Of a stretch of 64,000 bases of DNA, positions 49,932 to 62,303 are shown in pieces. The DNA is from Membranipora membranacea (lineage: Eukaryota; Bryozoa; Gymnolaemata; Cheilostomatida; Membraniporidae). Location of the stretch: contig OU612070.1 in assembly GCA_914767715.1 (NCBI GenBank), positions 5,969,501 to 6,033,500 on the forward strand. Reading direction: 5' to 3'. A model generated the notes under the pieces. It made no database searches, had not been told where the DNA came from, and was given only the letters and a program-made list of their open reading frames with translations. Every line of letters starts with the position of its first letter. The first letter of the stretch is position 1. The position numbers were made by a program, and so were the translations under genes.

Positions 49932-52713
49932 TCAAATGGCCGAGGAGCTGCCTGGTCTGAAAGAGAAAAAGTTGAAATTATAACACCTTCAATTTTACTA
50001 CCTATTACACACACACTCACCTATTCACATTGAAGGTAAGGGGTAAGTACTGGATGACAGAAGCAGAAGATATGTGATCAAACCGCTTTAGTCCTGTTCG
50101 AAAGAGTTCTTCTCGGTCATCCATTCGAATCAGTTGCTTCCACTCAAAAATTAAAGTCAACGATTGTCTCACAATCGAGTAGTGTCGCCACAGCGTGTTT
50201 TCTTTATCTGAAACATCATTACGCCTTCATCAGCATGCTGGAATTTGAGTAAATCACCTCACACTTTGCTGCCTGTTAAAGGGCAACCCAGAGTTTCGCA
50301 GCAATGAATAAATCGGTAGTAAAGAATTTTCTATGCAGCATCAGCTTTGTGCATAATGCAGTTCAAAACTCAAAGCAGTTGCTAACTCTAAGCTGAGTAA
50401 TAATTCAGTTTAGGGGACGTTCAAAGGCTAAATGGAACTGGGCGCTGCTCTGTGTGGTTCCATTTAAGTTGAGTTTGAGCAGCATTTTAGCACTTGATGG
50501 ATAGAATGTTTCAAGAGAACTCTCACTGAATAATCATCCGATTTGGATTTGCTCTTTTTCCCTATGCATAAGGTACAATCTGCTATCAATCAATGAGAAC
50601 TTATTTGAAACCCTGTTTGCCCTTGATGCCAAGACAACAATAAATCATTTAGAAGTCTTATTGAAAGTTTTGCAAACAAAGGCAGACGTAAATGTTTTAT
50701 CTAGCTATATCTGGGCAATTTTTGTCTAACTTCAACAAAACAATTTGGCTCACCTTCGATTTTGAACTCATTGCCGCTATCTGGCAGGTTTTCGTCGACA
50801 ATACTGTTTATGATCAATGACATTCTGTAAGGCCACTGTTCACATAATATCAGCCATCGAGTGAGCTCAATACAAATCCATCTCAAGGCAGTGATAGTGA
50901 CCTACATAAAATATAAATCACAGAAATATTTTTCATTCTAACACTCAGAAAAGCAGAAATGTTTCAGCGTACGTGTTATGAATGAGAGTTTTTTCCCTGG
51001 CACATGCGTAAATGACTGTTATCCCACGAGGAGAATTGGAATATTGACAGCTCAAAACTGAACAACCATATAATCATAACAGCCAATATAGTTGGTGATA
51101 TGATTATCAACTCTGTTTTATACGATGCCAACACATTCTCAACAGTGGCTTACTAGATAAATTTGTAGGTGTCATTTACGTAAGACATGTGTGCCCTTAT
51201 ACGTTGTCAACTATATCAAGATCATACCTCGCCATCCACCTTGTGCTCACAGGGGTACAGCTTTGTGGCTAGACAGGCCATAGATAGGCGAATTGAGTAT
51301 AATAGCTGTGGTGCTTTTGCAAGGTCCTGATGCAGGATGTCAGTGTTCTTCTTCACTTCATCCAAGGCAAATGTTATCTGAATGTAAGCAATGTAGTCAT
51401 ATTTAAGAAGCGACATCGGTGATTGAAACCCATAATAATTACATTTGATGATTAAGTACATGGTGACTTGAATCAGATGCTAAGATGAGTAAGTGTATTC
51501 AGATTTAAATAAGATTTTTGGTACAAAAAGATTTTTGTCTGCCCTTGCAATCAAAACACTAGAAATGAGAAGCCGCCCTGTCTTAACCAACTTGGACAAA
51601 AGACCTTTAAACTCAAAGTTAATTGTTATCATTCATCTGATAAACTTTATTGGTTGTAAATGCATGAAGCGCACCCTCGTTTTCCCAACATTTTCAGGAT
51701 CATCAGAAAGAAAAAAATATTTAAGCGTTGGTTCATTGATTTATTAAATGACATATATAAATAAACCGAAGCTAAAACATATTTTCTTTTGCTGACAATT
51801 ATTCTTTCTTTGACTATTATGCTTTCACTCACCAGATCTTTTTTGAGGACTCTGTTTCTTTCCAGAAGATCAGGTTGCTTCCTTTGACAATTTTTGCTGG
51901 CTTTGTTCTTTTCCTGTAGATGTTTTAGAGTTTGAGCTGCACCGGAACCTTTTAAATCTGGAGCTTCCATTGTCATTATTTTTGCTGAAAAATTAATGTG
52001 AAACTGCTAGTGTTAACAATTCATACAAGCTGTGGACTACCTAGTGTTTAAGGAAGAACTAGGAAGTCGCTTGTTAGAGAGCTCCTGTTTCATTACCCAT
52101 TCAGACAAAAACGTTTATTTTAACCAAAAACCATCTTCATCTAACAAAATCTGACAGACAATCAGAAGCAGGGGCAAACAGTGGGTATAAAAAGATGCTG
52201 TTGTAATTTGTAAACATTTATGATAAATGACTTATAACTGAAAAATCATACTGCACTATTTGGATAACTTTGGAGATTTTGCAACAAACTCCCTTTCTAG
52301 GGCATTCTCAGCGAAGTTGGGTAACAGATCATGTAGTTAACAAGTGGTTAACATCAAGAGCGCACATTTGAGGTCTGCCAGTTGAAACAGCAACAAGGGA
52401 AGGTTCTACACTAATTATTGTAAAGAATCTGAATAAAAGTTGTGTAGACAAAACCATATAGAAGAAGCAGGTACAAAAAAGTAACAAGACTATATATATA
52501 TTAACTACAAATCAAAATATTTCATGTTTACTCACAGACATCATGCCGGGATGTTCTTGGCATGCAGAACCTCATGTCACAAAGTTTCTGCAGCTCATCT
52601 AATCCATCTCGGCCACCTTCGCTCAGTGTCAGGGCTTTGATAACTGGCTCTGGGTCTAAGCTTATGATTGATACTATAGGATTTCCTTGATCATTCAGCA
52701 GCAGCTTCAATGC
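49932..52713 (-). CDS. KAP gene exons 13-18: C-terminal NTPase half
   Basis: Exons: 52536-52713, 51833-51984, 51228-51377, 50754-50901, 50021-50207 and 49932-49956, ending in TGA. Exon 13 begins ALKLLLNDQGNPIVSIISLD, the strand after Walker B. Exon 14 encodes a lysine-rich, probably disordered or coiled segment (HLQEKNKASKNCQRK). Exon 16 carries the conserved LCEQWPYRMSLII. Exon 17 matches the end of the Kidins220 KAP domain. The protein stops 8 residues into the tiny last exon (PGSSSAI), so it lacks the long SAM- and PDZ-ligand-bearing tail of Kidins220. Confidence 0.85.
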
Positions 52714-55700
52714 CTGTATTTTTGCAAAAAGAATTTGTACTTTCTTTTTCCTCATTTCTGTTGATTTGATCAATCAATGGTAAAGACTGTCATTAACAAA
52801 ACTTGATGGTTGAAAATTATGTGAAAGCTGGTCATCGTTATCAGGAATCATTAAATCAATGTTTGACGTGAATCCCAGGAGAGGTTAACCGTTAAGGATT
52901 CTAAAAATATGTCGTTTTAAGAGCACAGCTTATTAAGACCGCCACTTCAATCTAGCACCGTATGGTTTCACTTACCTCAAATACCTCTACAATTTTGACA
53001 CTTTGGCATTCATCAAGTTCCTCTATGATGAGGAGAATTCTAAACCTTTTACCATACAGCTGTTCCATAACTCCGATAAATTCCATTGTTTTACTGATCT
53101 CCTTCTTTACCTAGTTCAAAAAAAGCAAAATAATCTGCAAATCATGTTCTGCACTGAAAGGTTGTTTTGCCTAAGTTTGAAATAGTTTGAAGGACACAAG
53201 ACTTTCCAAATCAAGATCCCTGTTTGATCTGTGGATGTAAGGAATTAAAAGAGCAAGAATACATGTAGTCTTTCAGTCTGAGGTGATTTTTAATGCTTGT
53301 TTGCAGTCTTTTTTATTCCAGTAGCGGAATGCTTTCCAAATAGTACCGAAAAAATGAGAAGCAGTAAAAAAGGAAGCTTGAGAATTAAATAGAGGAGGGT
53401 TAGGTTATGGTAAGGATATGGTCTACTGTTAACTTGGCATAAGAAAGCAAAATACGTACTTCATCCATGAAACCAAGATCATGAGAGATCACACTACTTT
53501 TACTAAGACTAGCCATCTTTGCTGCTTGGCTAGTGCAAAAACTTTTCAGTACAGTATAGATGTTCCGAATCTGAGATAATACTGTTACTCCTACAAAAGA
53601 CGCGAAGTGAAGAAAATGTGAGAAAAATAACATTCCTTGTCTGAAGGGTGAAATTTGAGAACGATGCAAAAATAAACTTTGCAGTCGCAGACGCTACATC
53701 CCAACATTACTACGAGACTAGGATCAATCATCCGATTGCGAGCAAAACTCTGATGTCCAGTCCAAGCTAGATGGCTGTCAAGGTATCCATACAATTTCAA
53801 AAGGTTCCCAAAAAATATCAGTGCTCCCGAGCTTTTAGTTTTCCATTGCCGATACAAATGCATATAAATGAACCGCACACTCCCTCTCAACACAAAATGT
53901 ATCTGTTATAGCTTACTTACCTATGAAACTGCCGGCAAGTGCTTCGATTGCCTGATCTCCTGCTTCTGACAAAGTCGTCATTCCTTCCTTGACAGTTAAA
54001 GCTACCAGGGTGACTATAGACAGTGTGAAGATAACCAAAACTACAAAATATCAGTACAAGTTTCTGATCTCGATAATAAGAGTGTTATAAATTATTATTA
54101 TATCTATTATATCTAATGAAAGCTGTTTTTCATTGCCAATTCTCCTGCATTTGGTGGTAGCAAGCGTTCCTTCAATCGCCAAACACAGAGTTGATACCTC
54201 AAATATGTAACCTTTGGGTGCACCATTCAAAACGTATGCACAGAGATGACCAGTTTGTACCCTGATCTAATCATTGTCATTATTTAAACTGTCCACAAAG
54301 TAACCATATTTCTGTTGGTTTCGCAAAAAATTGTTTTTCAATTCCACACAGTTGTTTTATACCTATTGTTATCAGTATCGGGTAAGGGACCAGCTTCCTC
54401 CGGCGGCTAGATCTCACAACAACAGTTTCCTCCTTGTTAGCTACAGATGCAAAGAGCGTCAGAACATGTCATGTCAATGCATGATGATTATGATCATGCT
54501 AGGCAAAAAAATGGTGTTTTAAGTTAGTGCTCTGATGAGCTCATCTTATTATGTGTACTTCCAATTGTTAGAAAATGGCATGTATTAATGAATCAGGTTG
54601 TTGGACATTTGAGGACTGAATAAGACATGACATTTAGTATTCAAACCTTGACATAGTTTTCTATCTCCTGCAACACACTCTGTCTATAAAATGGTGAGGA
54701 AAAACTTGATAAAAGCAGGTTGAATACATTATTTGAAGATATCTTGGCCCATCGAAACATAAACCAGGAGTTTCTCTTGCACTTCATTATCCACATAAAG
54801 AGTTTGGATGATAGGTTAATGAGTAACACTAACAGTTGTACAAAGTTTTAAACCTGATGCAATTGGTGGTTGACTGGTCGCAACATATTAGTTGCTGACA
54901 ATACCAGTCACCGAGTTAGAGGGAGATTCTCACCGTGTTTCATCACGCTCATTAAATAACAAAGAAAAAATGAAGATTGACATTGTCTGGTTCTTCCCGC
55001 CAATGACTCTTGCCCTTATTCAGTGTAATTTTGATCGAGTCTTACACTTCATTCCGGCTAATGGAAACCAAATTAACCAAATTACAGAAACCAAGTCTGT
55101 TTGTTACAGATGTCAGCAGCATAACAAGTCTAACAATGACTTTATTATAATTATTATAATTATTAGGGTTGATTGATGAATTAATTTCATATTGATCTTT
55201 AAACATACCATCAAGGTTGAGGTCAGTATTCTGTATGTCCGCATTTTCAATTTTCCAAAACATTCCTCTGTTTTGTGGAATATTGCTTGGACAATTGTTG
55301 CCCATAGATTGTCAGTAGCTGAAAAACGTAAACATCATCATAATACCTTCCTCATCTAATTTATATATTCTACTGGCTGTCGTTATTATTTCTAAGATTG
55401 TTTTCCATAAGAATAATTACATCAATAAACCATGTCAACCTCATCAGTAAACCAGAACCATATTACATGCTGCATTGTTGTGTTAATAAATTTTTGATAG
55501 ATCAAGATAGATCCAACTTTCTGGAATATGGAGTTGCTCCCCTTGGGCCCCAATTGCTGACGGTTTACCATGAGAACGTAATGCAGGGAAATAGATCATT
55601 AACAAAGAAGAGTATTGTCATCCTGATTAACGAGTTTACATGCATGTGCAAAGGATAAAGGCTATTGCAATCATGTATTTCACTACCTGATGGCCTGTGA

Positions 55701-58447
55701 AAAGTTGTGAATAACTGGACTTCGTGTTAATAATTCGCTTAACTAGGGTAAACCACTAGTGACTCACCTGCATACATCCAGGAGTTAAAACAGATGGGTA
55801 TATCATGGAACTTATCCTTTTCATCGTCGAATTTTCGCCTTGGTATCTGACATAGGACCATGATTATCACGAGATATATATGGTAAAGTTTATTGGCGAA
55901 TGAGAAGGCTTTATCTCCACAAAAGAGTGTAACACAGACAGAAACCATTAATACCATCAGTAACAGCATCAGCAAGCCAACCGAAACTAAAACGAATATG
56001 TGAACGATAAAACAACGTTAACCCACCTGTCAACCCACTACTCTTTGTCAAACATATCACAAGAAGTTCAATGTCTGCTTGTAACTTACGCCTTAAGATT
56101 TGATAAATAAAAACTCCTATTTTTTTTACTGCCAATATGTAGTTACTTCCATGGGTAACTTTAGAGATAATCATAAATTCATGTTATGTTGCATATTTAC
56201 AAGTTGATGATTCATTTGTGAGAAGTTGCCCTCTCCTTTGTTGTATTTTTGCACATAAAGATAACTGCAGTATCTCAGCAGTTATGATAATGTCTTGATT
56301 TCACTCACCACATAATGCCACAGTTGTAGCTCCAGGTTCGCTACCATTTATTTGCCATGGCCATTGCCATTGCCATTCAAATATTCCTGATTGGTTTCCT
56401 CTCGGTGCCAGATCTAAGATAATACATGTAATAATAATAATGAGTTTATTTATATACCGCTTAACGTAAGCCACAATGGGTACTTCATAGCCAACCCTGA
56501 ATAATGAGAACCTAAATCGTATAAAGCCGGTGGTACTCATTGAAACACCCTACAGGTCTCTGCTTCCCATGTAGTATGTATTTAAAGATTAACTGCTAGC
56601 ACAGTTCATATTCAGTTAGCTGAGGTAAAACCAGGACTGGTGAACAATACTGAAATCCGCATGACCTAGTAAATTGTGCCGAATCTGTTTCAACTCAACG
56701 ATCATTTTCGGGATGCCAGTTACCTCTGGCTAGTTATGGACAGCTCTTTTTTGTTTCAAGTTTTCACACAAGGTATTAACATGCTCTTCACTATTTCATT
56801 CTGCCATGGATTACAGTGCAACTGAATCTACATACTACTCACCGATGTTAAATAATGTAACTACAAGTCCATAACTGCTCAGAAAGGTGATTATCACATA
56901 TGTCAGGAACAGAGCAAATAGACTACCTCCAACAGAAACATTGCAGCATCGAATATCATACCTCCAACTGATACGCTCGGGTCCAAGTTTGGCATCTGTT
57001 CACAAAATTAACTCTAAAATGTTAGCGATGTCATAATTCAAAAAGTCATCTTGATTCTGTATGCAATCAGGAATTTTGTGCTCGGGGTAGATGGCAATAA
57101 GCTGAAGATTGTACGAGGGTTCTGCAGATATCATAATATATCATCATCATCAATCATGAACATTTTCAACTCCATTTAGGGGAAAGTGCTAAACTGTTGG
57201 ATCTTCAGTGAAAACATAATCGAGCCTACTAATGGTTTTGTTATAATGTATTATGTCATGGATGTGTTAGAGCAAAGGAACTCCCACTAAGAGTTTCAGT
57301 CCATGATAACAGTTCAATTTATCGAACTGAGCGTATACTTACAGGCCAGATTCTTTCTATGGAGAAAGTTTCCAATAACTCTGTTCTTGCCTGTACCAAC
57401 CTTTCCTATTATCCCCATCGTGATAGGCAAGGGAAGTTCAGGGTCGTCCAGTACCCTATAAATATGTATATTATCAATAGATGCTATAACAAGCTTGCAA
57501 CAGATAGGATAATTTCACTATGGTTCCATGCATCGATTGATTGCAACATCGACATATGGAAACATGTGTTTGAATATTCACGGTTCAATGGTCAATGAAA
57601 TTTAAGGCTAACTCATACATTGCTGAAACAAAAGGCCTAAAAGTCAACAGGTAACAGGAAAAGAAGATTGTTTGACAACCACGAGCAACGGTCTAGCCAA
57701 CAATAATCAGACCTTAGACCTCTCTATCCCAACATTGATAATCACCAAGAATTTTCTTCAAATTCTCCACTTGACTTACTGATGTAAGGTATTGGCGTAT
57801 ACTTCGTAGTCTATAGAGTCGCTCAAATGTTTGCTGCCAGGAGTTGCAGAACCCTGGTCCGCCGGAGCACCATCGGCTGTCTGAAAGAAAAATTGGAATT
57901 TGTAGGAGAGAACGATAGTAGATGTTCTATCTAGGAATTGATCTTTAAATTTGTCATCGATGTGTTGGAAGACTCACAATCCCTTCCTGCCTCACACATC
58001 CAATTCGTAATAAATCATTATCGAACGTACAGTAGGGTACAAAATCATTGCATATAATAACTATAATGGGTGGTGCCAGAAGTATCTTCAGAAGTCTTCA
58101 AGGGGCGATCTACTGTCAATTTCAATTGCTGCATAAAATAGCATCCTCTTTTGAAAAGCTTATTAATTCTTAACGTGCCTACCAACTTGATATATCATCT
58201 ACAAAGCAGGCATCAGACTATATAAGATGCCCTAGCAAATACTGAGATAAGTGTCTCAAGACAGGCTCAGGCCTACAGAAGTGACCGATTCTGCAATTGA
58301 CCAGTTTATTTATATCGCTAAAGATTTTTAATACCATACCCTATGATCACTGGCACTGACAGTCGCATCGCTATCACTTGGACTTGGACTCTCTTTATTA
58401 GTGCTTCTCTCTGACTCAGAAGCCAGTAAGCCTCTCTCAGCATCCAT
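49932..58447 (-). CDS. KAP-family P-loop NTPase (Kidins220/NKPD1-like), complete
   Basis: Eighteen exons join in phase to about 749 aa. KAP NTPases are membrane-anchored P-loop proteins whose NTPase domain is interrupted by transmembrane segments; animal members include Kidins220/ARMS and NKPD1. Signature blocks in order are the P-loop (GKVGTGKN, 87-94), FNSW (260-263) with TDNLWATIVQAIF, a Walker-B-like strand (RILLIIEELDEC, 449-460), SIISLDPEPVIKAL, CEQWPYRMSLII and a C-terminal FKIEGDKENTL. The same order is found in Kidins220. The likely start codon opens MDAERGLLASESE, so no ankyrin repeats are encoded, unlike Kidins220. Two Walker residues differ from consensus. Exon details are in the three segment entries. 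A function in receptor or membrane-complex scaffolding is inference from the family. Confidence 0.87.
52976..55318 (-). CDS. KAP gene exons 7-12: second membrane region, Walker B
   Basis: Exons: 55209-55318, 54647-54683, 54363-54440, 53921-54040, 53460-53590 and 52976-53110. Exon 7 carries ATDNLWATIVQAIF. Exon 8 (37 nt, donor gtttga) is the weakest call; it was chosen because exon 7 leaves at phase 0 while exon 9 needs phase 1. Exons 9-10 give a basic RRRK followed by a hydrophobic helix (ILITIVLVIFTLSIVTLVAL), then a second weaker one around GSFIGVTVL. Exon 12 holds RILLIIEELDEC, where Glu455 replaces the first Asp of the family's Walker B and Asp458 is kept. Confidence 0.8.
55768..58447 (-). 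CDS. KAP gene exons 1-6: start, P-loop, first membrane pair
   Basis: Exons: 58340-58447 (the exon itself begins at 58454, so 5' UTR is spliced upstream), 57780-57880, 57343-57455, 56843-56995, 56309-56413 and 55768-55986. Residues 1-60 are a Ser/Asp-rich cytoplasmic leader. The P-loop GIIGKVGTGKN lacks the usual Ser/Thr after Lys; Asn94 is there instead. Two hydrophobic helices at about 132-156 and 190-215 flank a short loop with sequons NQS and NGS and a WQWQWPW run, probably facing outside. A third hydrophobic stretch is at 230-239. FNSWMYA ends exon 6. Confidence 0.87.
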
Positions 58448-58454
58448 CAAGATG

Positions 58455-61400
58455 CTAAAACATAAATGATGTGTGTATTTTGAATCATGATGTTAGAAGC
58501 CCTATACTTAATCTGTATATGATGTTAAAATGACTATTAGAGAGGACATGTACTGTCTTCGATTTACAGTTCAGAAAGAATGAGTGACTACAAAGATACA
58601 TATACAGCTTGCCTAGCTATCTAGTCAGATAACTGTCTCTGACTATGACCTCTACAATTTACTTTTTGCAATGATAGCCAGCAAAGTCTGACAAAATACT
58701 GCAACAATTTGTTCAACTTCTGGAGCCTGGAAAGAAGAGAAAGCATCCAACTATGCAAGGTTGTCTCTTCCTAGACTTCTATTCAGCTTTCAACCTTTTA
58801 TATGTTGCAGACCTCATTACGTAACCTACTAAAAATATCGAAAAAATATGCCACCACCGGGACTCTCTCTCGGGACTCTCTCTCTGAAATTTATGATTCT
58901 AATCGGTCAGCCACGACAGCCCGCTGCAGCTGGCACAGCTTGGTGCAAACCGGCGGTGTATTCATAGCCCGAAGAGCCCTGAAGATAGAATCAGGTCGAT
59001 CCATGAAAATCCAGTGTATGCCAGTGATTAAAGGCTATCAGAAAGATTTTTAAACATTGTTCTAATCTTGGTATTGAGTGTCATGACATAGATTTACACG
59101 TTCAGAAACTAACCAAAACAGAAGATAGAAGATGATGACAATTTTGTTAATGAATTTCTGAGACAATGCTCTTCTGTAAGATATCGCACCATTAAATAAA
59201 GAGGAGTATGGGGCATGGATATTTTGTTTTCCTACATAGTTCTGACCCTTTTTCCATTTCGCAACATGCTTTCTTGTCTATGATATGTAATCAGGGAGAA
59301 TTCTCCCTGATTTAATAAATCAATCAAATCAATCAACTCCCGGACAATCTTCCAATATCACATCTTTTTTTTACTTATAGTCGTCTACATCTCTGAAGGC
59401 AAATAATTCAAGCACTGGCTTCTACAACTCCTACGATTCCTTTGTGATCTTTTCAACAACTATTGAAATTTTACCAAGGAGTCTTCTACTCTTTGATTTG
59501 ACAATATTCATTTCTGGTAATGTTATCCTTTACCTGCTTTCCAGTATAACATTGAATCAGAATAATAACAGCTGAAGAAAAAAGTATGTTACGGTTCTCC
59601 TAGACATCACCCAAGTTATAAAACCATCAAAGCTATCAAAGTATAAATCTAAGCAAAAGTCTTAACTCTCTAAATCAAGTTTAAAACTCTCTTAACCAAG
59701 GTGAAAACCTACTAAAATCTCTCAGGCAAAAGCCAGCCAACGGATCAAAATCATGCAAGTTCTAATCTTACTTACAGTTGAAGCAAAAAGAGACTTTCAC
59801 CTCCAAGATAATATCCAAAGCAGAAATCTGTGATTGCAGCTTCAGCTCACACAACAGAATGAATTTGGGAGCATTCTGCCTGTCACTTATTATGGACACA
59901 AATTTTGCAAATAACGGGGAATTTCATTGGTCCATTCCAAATTGCCAAGTGATAAGTGAAATGTTCTAGACCTGACATAGGCCTAAGCAGGCAGTTATAC
60001 ATGTAATTAAGTAATTAATTTTTGGAACAACGTCAACAAATCTATCCAGTTTTAATTCTAACAATTATCTAAGCTCTATTCCCTAAAACTGTTGACTTAA
60101 ATTTTGACACTGATTTAATTCTGACACATGTTGTTATGGTTCCATGTTGCGATTTCGTAAGGATTTTGGGAGTAATCGGCCAATTGGTATGACCTTTAAG
60201 TCAACTTCCGAGTGTGCCAAATGAAATTTTTGAAGCGAATACAGATACCGTGTTGAATCCAACAATATCCAATTAGGCGGCCTGGCTGAATGGTTAAAGT
60301 TGTTGTTAAACATAAGAATGCATCTTGAGTAGATCGATGTGAGCGATATAGAAAAGAATTAAGTGATTATAAAGCTGTTTTGTTGTGAGCGATTTTTGTC
60401 AAAATTCTAACTTTAATGACCAGCACAGAGATATGTGAATCGCTTAAGGCAACACAAAAATTGGAATGAGATGTCAAGGCTTTGCATGTCAACGATGAAT
60501 TTTCACAAGGTCAACCCCTCCTCTGCATTCAATTTAGAACATGCAATGTAAACAGTGAATGTTCAATCTGGCCAATTTAGGCCTTTCTAAAATGGCCAAC
60601 CAATTTTGTTGAGCAGTTTGTGTCATCAGAAAGCCTCATTCAAAGTTCGCCCTCATTGAATGCCTGCCTGACCGGATATCGCTGTATTTTTTCTGACCTC
60701 AATGAATAACAAGATAGCTGGGGGTTCCCCTATAGGAGGAGGGGCGACTAATACGCCATTTCCTGGTTAACCCCCAATAAATTAGAAATAAACGTTTAAG
60801 TAAGTGGAGTAAGTTGCTGGAGAACAGCTTGGGCAGGGCAAGAACTTTATAGGAGGAAATTCGGCCTCGATACTTTAGAAAAAGCGGAAAATTTAGCACC
60901 AACCACACATGCACCCAAGTCACCTTTCACACACTGAGAAATATAGTAACATAAGGTAGTATTTTAGGGCGGGAGGGTGGGAATTGTGAAAAGACGACTT
61001 GTCTCTTCAGTTGCTTAGAATGAATGGGATGAGAAAAACCCGCGAACTGAGGAGATAAGTAAATTTGCATAAACTCGCTATAAGGTGCGCCGTGGTACAG
61101 GATAATGCTTAAGGTAAGACAAGATAACTACAAAATATGAGGCTCAGAGGCCAGGTTACAGCTAATAAATTTTACCAGTTATAACACAGTACTGTGTTAT
61201 TTAATAACTGAGCCTTGTCACATTGCTCAAGAAAAAATGAGTTCTTTAGGTGTAACAAACTCTGTATATCTAGCTCAATGCATTATATTTATGGTCCATT
61301 ATTATGAGCATCATATTGTTATTATTATAATATATTATTATAATTATTATATTATCATTTTATCATTATATTGTTATTATATAATTATTATAATTATATT

Positions 61401-62303
61401 GTAAAAAGGTGATGGACAGTATATTTATTATTATTATGGGCACTCGTTTTGTGATGGGTTGCAGGATTTTTCAGGGTTATTTGCTGGTTATCTGAATATA
61501 TACAGTTAGAGTAGAAGTGGTTTTCATAAATTCATCACAAGTCGGAAATATGTTGCAATTGTTATAACCTGATGTGAAAAACGGCAGCCTGTGTTGTCAG
61601 GAATGAATTTACAGCTCCAGATTTTCGGGGTTGAATAGATCTAGAGTTGGGAGAGAAAATCTGGGGTAGAAAAGTATAACAGGCTAAAATAAGCTCAAAC
61701 TCACTATTGCATTGAAGTGGTGTTTGGGAGCCCCAACAGTCCCCAACGACATTGGGGTAAGAGTTGTTTGTGTTGGAGTAGGCCCAATGCTCCATCATCG
61801 GCATTGGGGTAGGTTAAACTGCAATGAGTGTCAATTCTGATACATAAGTTTTTCTTCTCATTTCGTGTTGTCAAGGACCGTTACTAGGAACGTTTTATTC
61901 AAGTCTCCTTTTCCAAAGATTTTAGACCAAAAAAATTATTATTACCTCCCACCCACAAAATAGATCTATATTTATTTGTTTAAAGAGGTTTTCTAGAAAG
62001 TTTACAGATAACAGAGTAGTTTATATGTAACTTGTTGACCTCTACACACAGCTAAATACAAAAAAAAGGGGTTACACACATATAAATGACGATGTTCTAG
62101 AAATGGGAAAGTAAGTTATATATGACTTTATTGAAAAAGAAAAGGTTATAATAAATATTATACCTATTAAATTATTGTACTTGTCACGTTTATTATTAAA
62201 AATGGTAGATAGTAGGCTGTCAGCCGTTTTGCATTTCAGTCTGAAATTGTGCAGCAGATTTAAGAGTGCTGTGTTTCTGGGTTTTATTACTGAACATTTA
62301 CAT
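58455..62303. other. Upstream region of the KAP gene, no gene seen
   Basis: The 5' UTR exon and promoter of the KAP gene should be in here, but I cannot place them. A perfect 24-bp palindrome with CAGGGAGAATTCTCCCTG at its core lies at 59289-59312. CTCTCTCGGGACTCTCTCTC is a small duplication near 58861-58885. A tRNA-like A box (GGCTGAATGGTTAAAG) near 60285 has no B box after it. A very AT-rich ATTATTAT tract spans about 61305-61435. Open frames are short and without signature. Confidence 0.45.
59289..59312. repeat. 24-bp perfect palindrome
   Basis: The arms AATCAGGGAGAA and TTCTCCCTGATT join without a spacer. It shares its CAGGGAG core with the palindromes at 7462-7477, 21525-21558 and 22751-22777. 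Confidence 0.75.

Noticed and set aside
60280-60310. tRNA-like A box (GGCTGAATGGTTAAAG)
   Set aside because: No B box or terminator follows at the right spacing.
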